From Tachypleus tridentatus (lineage: Eukaryota; Arthropoda; Merostomata; Xiphosura; Limulidae): 64,000 bases of DNA. Numbering within the stretch: position 1 is the first letter of the stretch; each line of letters starts with the position of its first letter. Positions 58,801-64,000 of the stretch are shown in pieces. The notes below the pieces were generated by a model. The model worked only from the letters and a program-made list of their open reading frames with translations. It did not search any database and was not told the DNA's origin. Location of the stretch: assembly GCF_004210375.1 (NCBI RefSeq), contig NC_134827.1, positions 105,571,285 through 105,635,284 on the forward strand, read 5' to 3'. The position numbers and the translations under genes were made by a program.

Positions 58801-61800
58801 TGGCGATGGTTTGAATACATCATAATTACATGGTGGTGTTAGAGAGTCATGGCGATGGTTTGAATACATCATAATTACATGGTGGTGTTAGATAGTAATG
58901 GCGATGGTTTGAATACATCATAATTACATGGTGGTGTTAGATAGTTATGACGATGGTTTGAATACATCATAATTACATGGTGGTGTTAGATAGTCATGGC
59001 GATGGTTTGAATACATCATAATTACATGGTGGTGTTAGATAGTCATGGCGATGGTTTGAATACATCATAATTACATGGTGGTGTTAGAGAGTCATGGCGA
59101 TGGTTTGAATACATCATAATTACATGGTGGTGTTAGATAGTTATGACGATGGTTTGAATACATCATAATTACATGGTGGTGTTAGATAGTCATGGCGATG
59201 GTTTGAATACATCATAATTACATGGTGGTGTTAGATAGTCATGGCGATGGTTTGAATACATCATAATTACATGGTGGTGTTAGATAGTTATGACGATGGT
59301 TTGAATACATCATAATTACATGGTGGTGTTAGATAGTCATGGCGATGGTTTGAATACATCATAATTACATGGTGGTGTTAGATAGTCATGGCGATGGTTT
59401 GAATACATCATAATTACATGGTGGTGTTAGATAGTCATGGCGATGGTTTGAATACATCATAATTACATGGTGGTGTTAGATAGTCATGGCGATGGTTTGA
59501 ATACATCATAATTACATGGTGGTGTTAGATAGTCATGACGAGGACCTGAATACATAACAGCTTGCTTCGTAGATAAACTAAGTAATTTGAAACTTTCCAA
59601 GCTTGGGTTTTAAGTGTGAATACGACATTCCATAATTTATATTCTTGACTATACTTAAGAATATATCGAATAACTGGCAATTTTAAAATAATTCTGTAAA
59701 TATTTTTAGTGTTTCTAGTTTGTCTTGTCTGCGAGCATTATTTCTAACAGGCAAATCTCTATAACAAAACAGCTAAACGCTTCCAGTTAAGCCTCGCTTG
59801 CGTAAGTTTCTAGTTTGTCTTGTCTGCGAGCATTATTTCTAACAGGCAAATCTCTATAACAAAACTGCTAAACGCTTCCAGTTAAGCCTCGCTTGCGTAA
59901 GTTTCTAGTTTGTCTTGTCTGCGAGCATTATTTCTAACAGGCAAATCTCTATAACAAAACTGCTAAACGCTTCCAGTTAAGCCTCGCTTGCGTAAGTTTC
60001 TAGTTTGTCTTGTCTGCGAGCATTATTTCTAACAGGCAAATCTCTATAACAAAACTGCTAAACGCTTCCAGTTAAGCCTCGCTTGCGTAAGTTTCTAGTT
60101 TGTCTTGTCTGCGAGCATTATTTCTAACAGGCAAATCTCTATAACAAAACTGCTAAACGCTTCCAGTTAAGCCTCGCTTGCGTAAGTTTCTAGTTTGTCT
60201 TGTCTGCGAGCATTATTTCTAACAGGCAAATCTCTATAACAAAACTGCTAAACGCTTCCAGTTAAGCCTCGCTTGCGTAAGTTTCTAGTTTGAATGCAAC
60301 AGGATAATTATAGAATATCAATTATTTCTCGCGTGACTAGTTTGTCAAAATCACATTCGAAACCTGTTTACGTGGCTTATAACAAAAGGTTAGATAGTAA
60401 AAAAAAAATGGCTGTAGGCTTATAAGGATGTATATTAAGAGTAAAAGTTGAATAGGTCAATGTCTTGCCTATGGTAACAAAAATGTAGTTGTATGTTTTA
60501 AATTAAATGCATCATTACGTATAATTCTTCAAATGAGTATCTTAAATGCACCATATGAGATAAAGTGTTGTTATTGGGTAACTTTAAAGCATCATATGAG
60601 ATAAAGTGTTGTTATTGGGTAACTTTAAAGCATCATGAGATCAAGTGTTGTTATTGGGTAACTTTAAAGCATCATATGAGATAAAATGTTGTTGTTGGGT
60701 AACTTTAAAGCATCATATGAGATAAAGTGTTGTTATTGGGTAACTTTAAAGCATCATTTGAAATAAAGTGTTGTTATTGGGTAACTTTAAAACATCATAT
60801 GAGATAAAGTGTTGTTATTGGGTAACTTTAAAACACCAAATGAGAAAAAGTGTTGTTATTGGGTAACTTTAAAACACCAAATGAGAAAAAGTGTTTTTAT
60901 TGGGTAATTGTAAGGCACCATATGAGATAAAGTGTTGATATTGGCTAACTGTAAAATCCCAAATGAGATACAATGTTGTTATTGGGTACCTGGATTTAAA
61001 TTTGATGACGAAGAACTCATATTTTTTAGAAAATAAACGTTTGAAGACGGTTTGGTTGAGTAGTGAAAAAAACACTTTATAACAAATGTACGACAGTATT
61101 ATACCATCCTCAAGTAGTGGACATTGTCCGTAGTGTCTGTAACATTTAGACATTTTCTGTTACAGCCATACATTAACCTGTTCAGTGCCGCAGACGAGAT
61201 AACTCGTCGAAGCCGATCGGTAACACAGTGCCACGGACGAATTAATTCGTTCTTAATAATACCCACCTTCAACGCTAGATGTCAGCACCATACATGCATC
61301 TGACCTACTTACAAATTGTTTCTCTATCAATCCAAAATGGCGTCACGAAAAACGTTACAAAATGAGGAAGCATTGGAGTTGTATTGTAGCAGCTGAAATA
61401 TTTGGCAGTCAACAGATTAAAGGAACAAATGAGTTTAGGTGAAACAATAATAAGAGATAGATAACATTTCAAACTAACAATGCAGTACTTACTTACTGAT
61501 CTTTGTTCATCTTTTGAACAGCTTACTGATTTTTGTTCATCTATTGAACAACTTACTGATCTTTGTTCATTTATTGAACTACTTACTGATCTTTGTTCAT
61601 CTATTGAACAGCTCACCAATCTTCGCCCATATATTGAACAACTTACCGACCTTTGTTCATCTATTGAACAACTTACTGATCTTCGTCCAGCTATTGAACA
61701 ACTTACTGATTCCAATTCACCAACTTAACAATTGACTGATATTTGTTCACCGTTATAATCCACCCATTAGACCATAAACTGACAATACTAATCCACCCAG

Positions 61801-63477
61801 TAGACCACAAAGTGACAATACTAATCCACCCATTATATCAGAAAGTGACAATACTAATTCACCCATTAGACCACAAAGTGACAATTCTAATCCACCCATT
61901 AGACCACAAAGTGACAATTCTAATCCACCCATTAGATCACAAAGTGACAATTCTAATCCACCCATTAGACCACAAAGTGACAATACTAATTCACCCATTA
62001 GACCACAAAGTGACAATACTAATTCACCCATTAGACCACAAAGTGGCAGTAGTAATCCACCCATTAGACCACAAAGTGATAGTATACTAATCTACAAAGT
62101 GAGTCATAATTCCACCTGTTGCATATAATACCATAATATGAATGTCAAAAAAAAACTTTTGCAATGAAAAACATGATTGCTGCTGAGCCAACAGAGAATC
62201 AACCCCAAATTTATATTGTGTATAAAATAAATAAATTATACTTGATTTGTTCATAAGTAAATACTGATGTAAAAACGGGATAATTTCTGAAATACTACCA
62301 GTTATAACTTGTGACAAGGAAAAAAAATCGAAGATGTTCTGAAATAGAAAATAAATCAGATTTCTATAATCTATAGATATTAAATTTGATATTTTATTGT
62401 TATTAGTTTTGGAGAACAATTGGTGTTGAAAATGCCCGATTTTTCTACTTCTTGTCCTTCCGGTTTGGGGTTTGTGTTCCTTCGACTTGTGGAAGACAGG
62501 ACATTGAAAACATTGCAAACGCAGGTAAGAGTCTAGCTTTCCATCTATTGAGTGGAAGTAGCCAGGGACATTTTGATGACGTAATATTACTGAAGACTAA
62601 TAACACAGGCCTGCGAATTTAAATTTCGTAAAAGTTATTTGGTTTTAATTATGGATTTCCCATAATTCAGCTATGTAGATTTTATAAATAATTAAACATA
62701 TTTTTTTTATATCATGTTTTTACATTTCGGAAAGAAAAAAAGAAACTCTTACTTAAATCAAATTATTGTTTCGGTTACCACAATGAACATTTTTTATTAT
62801 TTTGTTTGTTATGTTTGAATTATAATACGATCGTTAAGTCTTTCACGTCGCGTTCTGTCTAGAGAATCTATATCCAGTGGTTGTCAACATTTTAAGTTTA
62901 ACAAAATGTGACCCGATTTCAGTGAAAATGATTTACTTACGTAAAAGTTCAAACGACGTTTTGAGAAGAATCCGCACGTGATGGATAACATTTTCGGGTT
63001 TAACGTGCAACGTTGACAACCACTGTCCCACTGAAGTATGTTCACGTACTAACAACACTAAAATCCGCGGTTAGATTATCAGCAGCGGGACACAACAGAT
63101 AGCTCAATGTGGCTCTGCTCTCAGCGGGACACAACAGATAGCCCAATTCGGCTCTGCTCTCAGCGGGACACAACAGATAGCCCAATGTGGCTCTGCTCTC
63201 GACAAATCAATCAACTTAAAAATAAATTATTAAAATAAATAAAATGGAAGCAGAAAGAAAGGTCAAGGTTTCTTTCAGTTTACCGTGTTATCGTCAGACA
63301 GCCCTTAAATATCTGATTGTAATATATACCTGAGATAAGTAACTATCCATAGAGCAGTGTACTATAGTCCAATGTTTCATTTCTTGTAGCTGCCAAGTAT
63401 GTCGGTTTCGTAGCTTCAGTTCCTCGGTGTGAAGTGAAAGAAGCCACTTCGTTTTCAAATGGACAGATTGCTGTAAT
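52383..63477 (+). CDS. NRF-6-like (nose resistant to fluoxetine) gene, four 5' exons, partial
   Basis: Four exons, 52383-52893, 55415-55641, 62407-62524 and 63390-63477, join in compatible phase to 314 codons and run off the window. The product has a signal peptide, a Thr/Ser-rich linker, then the NRF domain found in front of the membrane acyltransferase-3 domain of NRF-6-like proteins. Family motifs are WAIR-MLDATGKPPGG across junction 1, GSYDEC (191-196), RGSYC (210-214), RFGVCVPSTCGRQDI (265-279) and PRCEVKE (297-303). Six cysteines (150, 196, 214, 269, 274, 299) could form three disulphides. In C. elegans, NRF-6-type proteins act in lipid and drug transport or uptake; the substrate here is unknown. 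The transmembrane acyltransferase region should start just after exon 4. No frameshift or stop was found in the exons. Confidence 0.88.
53026..53278 (+). mobile_element. SINE family A in intron 1
   Basis: Head is partly lost (gtgggttaaggacgttcgac). The B-box is intact (gggttcgaatccccg), with body gatgactagctgccttccct and tail gtagctttgcgcgaaattca. Confidence 0.92.
54445..54537 (-). mobile_element. SINE family C in intron 1
   Basis: Reverse copy: gttttcttacagcaaagcta, catcgggctatctgctgact, then a decayed head complement. Confidence 0.75.
54575..54846 (-). mobile_element. SINE family A in intron 1
   Basis: Reverse copy: aaatttcaagcaaagctaca, ggcaactaagcatcaccatc, ggattcgaacccgcgatcct, ggcctggccatgccgg. 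Confidence 0.92.
54868..55018 (+). mobile_element. SINE family A, diverged 3' remnant
   Basis: ataaattggcggtgggtact, ctaatttcctactctctagt, gtgtgtagcttcacacgaaa. Only the body and tail remain. Confidence 0.65.
55415..55641 (+). CDS. NRF-6-like gene, exon 2
   Basis: Starts after ttttcag and completes the split methionine codon. It encodes LDATGKPPGG, a core NRF-domain motif, then GFGSYDEC and RGSYC. The donor gtaaag at 55642 leaves the frame at a codon boundary (phase 0). The frame stays open without splicing to 55752, but the residues beyond the donor match nothing in the family. Confidence 0.9.
55927..56037 (+). mobile_element. SINE family B, diverged
   Basis: cggagtttcgattattgcgg, caggcagagcacagttggcc, cattgtgtaactttta. 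Confidence 0.65.
56127..56224 (+). mobile_element. SINE family B, shortened
   Basis: tttaaatacccgtggtgcac, agcacagacaacccgttgtg, tagctttgtgtttaac. Part of the head is missing. Confidence 0.7.
56432..59555. repeat. Minisatellite, 49-bp monomer, about 63 copies
   Basis: Unit: ggtggtgttagatagtcatg, gcgatggtttgaatacatca, taattacat. Variants cluster at gatagtcatggc/gatagtaatggc/gagagtcatggc/gatagttatgac and recur at multiples of 49 bp, for example 58501 and 58942 (441 bp, nine units). Very homogeneous. It lies inside intron 2. Confidence 0.98.
59711..60292. repeat. Tandem repeat, 95-bp monomer, six near-identical copies
   Basis: Copies begin at 59711, 59806, 59901, 59996, 60091 and 60186 with gtttctagtttgtcttgtct and end agcctcgcttgcgtaa. 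Nearly no differences between units (agctaaacg in the first versus tgctaaacg later), so the amplification is recent. A partial seventh unit follows. Confidence 0.98.
60549..60990. repeat. Minisatellite, 41-bp monomer, about 11 copies
   Basis: Unit: catcatatgagataaagtgt, tgttattgggtaactttaaa, g. It decays toward the right, where caccaaatgagaaaaagtg variants appear. Confidence 0.95.
61173..61250. other. Paired short palindromes next to TTAA
   Basis: ttaacc at 61173 is followed by cagtgccgca + gacgagataactcgtc (palindrome, 61193-61208) and cagtgccacg + gacgaattaattcgtt (palindrome acgaattaattcgt, 61237-61250). The two 26-bp blocks are imperfect direct repeats. This may be the end of a TTAA-targeting (piggyBac-type) element, but no partner end was found. 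Confidence 0.4.
61491..61728. repeat. Minisatellite, 30-bp monomer, about 8 copies
   Basis: Unit: ttactgatctttgttcatct, attgaacaac. Because 30 is divisible by three, several frames on both strands stay open and give repetitive decapeptides. The position inside intron 2 makes these non-coding. Confidence 0.95.
61753..62085. repeat. Minisatellite, 33-bp monomer, about 10 copies
   Basis: Unit: cccattagaccacaaagtga, caatactaatcca. The 33-bp period keeps a frame open on each strand (11-residue repeats such as IHPLDHKVTIL). Treated as non-coding intronic repeat. Confidence 0.95.
62407..62524 (+). CDS. NRF-6-like gene, exon 3
   Basis: Starts after ttattag in phase 0, matching the end of exon 2. 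It encodes FWRTIGVENARFFYF then RFGVCVPSTCGRQDI, the strongly conserved GVCVPSxC motif of NRF domains. The donor gcag|gtaaga at 62525 leaves phase 1. Confidence 0.9.
62525..63389 (+). other. Intron 3 of the NRF-6-like gene
   Basis: Donor gtaaga at 62525 and acceptor tttcatttcttgtag ending at 63389. It contains a family C SINE remnant whose tail is triplicated (63084-63200); the rest is AT-rich and unassigned. Confidence 0.8.
63050..63200 (+). repeat. SINE C tail amplified as three 39-bp tandem copies
   Basis: acactaaaatccgcggttag is the decayed head. Copies at 63084, 63123 and 63162 each read agcgggacacaacagatagc, ccaatgtggctctgctctc. The unit corresponds to the family C tail. Confidence 0.85.
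63390..63477 (+). CDS. NRF-6-like gene, exon 4
   Basis: The acceptor ttcttgtag ends at 63389. Phase 1 joins exon 3 to give A-A-K-Y-V-G-F. SVPRCEVKEATSFSNGQIAV follows, resembling the last Cys of the NRF domain and the lead-in to the first transmembrane helix of the acyltransferase part. The preferred donor is gtaagg at 63478 (phase 2); gtaatg at 63473 is an alternative. Confidence 0.78.
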
Positions 63478-63577
63478 GTAAGGACTTTTTGAAACTAAAC
63501 TTTACTTCTTGAATAAAGCGAAACTAATACTACGAAACTCGTATTTAAGAAAAAATGGTAGAACAGGTAAAAGTCAA

Positions 63578-64000
63578 CTTTTATATCTTCAGAATTCCTA
63601 ACTCAAATTTTATATCTTCAGAATTCCTACTAACTCAACTTTTATATCTTCAGAATTCCTACTAACTCAACTTTCATATCTTCAGAATTCCTACTAACTC
63701 AACTTTTATATCTTCAGAATTCCTACTAACTCAACTTTTATATCTTCAGAATTCCTACTAACTCAACTTTTATATCTTCAGAATTCCTAATAACTCAACT
63801 TTTATATCTTCAGAATTCCTACTAACTCAACTTTTATATCTTCAGAATTCCTACTAACTCAACTTTTATATCTTCAGAATTCCTACTAACTCAACTTCTA
63901 TTTCTTCAGAATTCCTACTAACTCAACTTTTATATCTTCAGAATTCCTACTAACACAACTTTTATATCTTCAGAATTCCTACTAACTCAACTTTTATATC
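63578..64000. repeat. Minisatellite, 32-bp monomer, continuing beyond the window
   Basis: Unit: tcaacttttatatcttcaga, attcctactaac; about 13 copies to the window edge. It lies in the inferred intron 4 of the NRF-6-like gene. Confidence 0.97.

Larger units (their letters stand above)
55642..62406 (+). other. Intron 2 of the NRF-6-like gene, packed with minisatellites
   Basis: GT at 55642 and AG at 62405-62406 (attgttattag). It contains two diverged B SINEs and five tandem arrays (49, 95, 41, 30 and 33 bp), listed separately. Spacers between them and 62090-62400 show nothing recognisable. Confidence 0.8.

Noticed and set aside
62087-62518. 143-codon minus-strand open frame
   Set aside because: Overlaps exon 3 in antisense and has no recognisable domain; the plus-strand exon carries the conserved GVCVPSTC motif.
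63390-63477. Direct phase-0 join from exon 2 to the 63390 exon
   Set aside because: That frame meets a stop after a few codons. The phase-1 join from exon 3 is open and gives family-like sequence.

Overview
The window is nuclear DNA of an animal. It is AT-rich, carries few genes, and is dominated by tandem repeats and tRNA-derived SINEs. Arthropod-type genes (an FMRFamide-receptor-like GPCR and an NRF-6/acyltransferase-3 family gene) point to an arthropod. The abundant long SINE has a tRNA-like head, a body around 'ctagctgccttccctctag' and a (caaa)n tail. It matches my memory of horseshoe-crab (Limulus/Tachypleus-type) genomes, but that assignment is recall, not proof.

Layout: 1-0.7 kb, minisatellite. 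0.7-5.1 kb, intergenic DNA with SINE copies. 5.1-6.0 kb, 36-38-bp array. 6-19 kb, intergenic DNA with about 20 SINE copies and a dead hAT transposon (12.5-14.8 kb) that split an older SINE. 19.5-22.2 kb, 67-bp array lying between two copies of a ~0.7-kb duplication. 22.2-28 kb, SINEs, including a nested pair, and a ~175-bp hairpin insertion. 28-29.4 kb, 37/39-bp array. 30.1-31.2 kb, an intact intronless rhodopsin-class GPCR. 31.3-41.7 kb, a 10.4-kb degenerate 85-bp satellite starting about 100 bp after the GPCR stop. 42.2-44.5 kb, a large inverted repeat with ~0.75-kb arms; one arm later received a SINE. 46.8-48.9 kb, 37-bp array. 49.1-50.1 kb, a dead Tc1-like transposon. 52.4 kb to the window end, the 5' part of an NRF-6-like gene on the plus strand. 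Its four exons join in consistent phase, and its introns hold at least seven minisatellites (49, 95, 41, 30, 33, 39 and 32 bp).

Only two genes look functional: the GPCR (neuropeptide signalling at the plasma membrane) and the NRF-6-like gene (secreted cysteine-rich N-terminal domain; the membrane acyltransferase part should follow beyond the window). Nothing suggests they work together. Three tRNA-derived SINE families recur. A is ~275 bp with a head like gcccggcatggccaggtgg. B is ~120 bp with 'gtttcgatacccgtggtggg' and a tail like cattgtgtagctttgtgctt. C is ~115 bp with 'ggggttcgattcccctcggt' and a tail like gatgtggctttgctataag. By my count, tandem arrays occupy over a third of the window. 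I found no bacterial-type features, CRISPR arrays, rRNA or intact tRNA genes.
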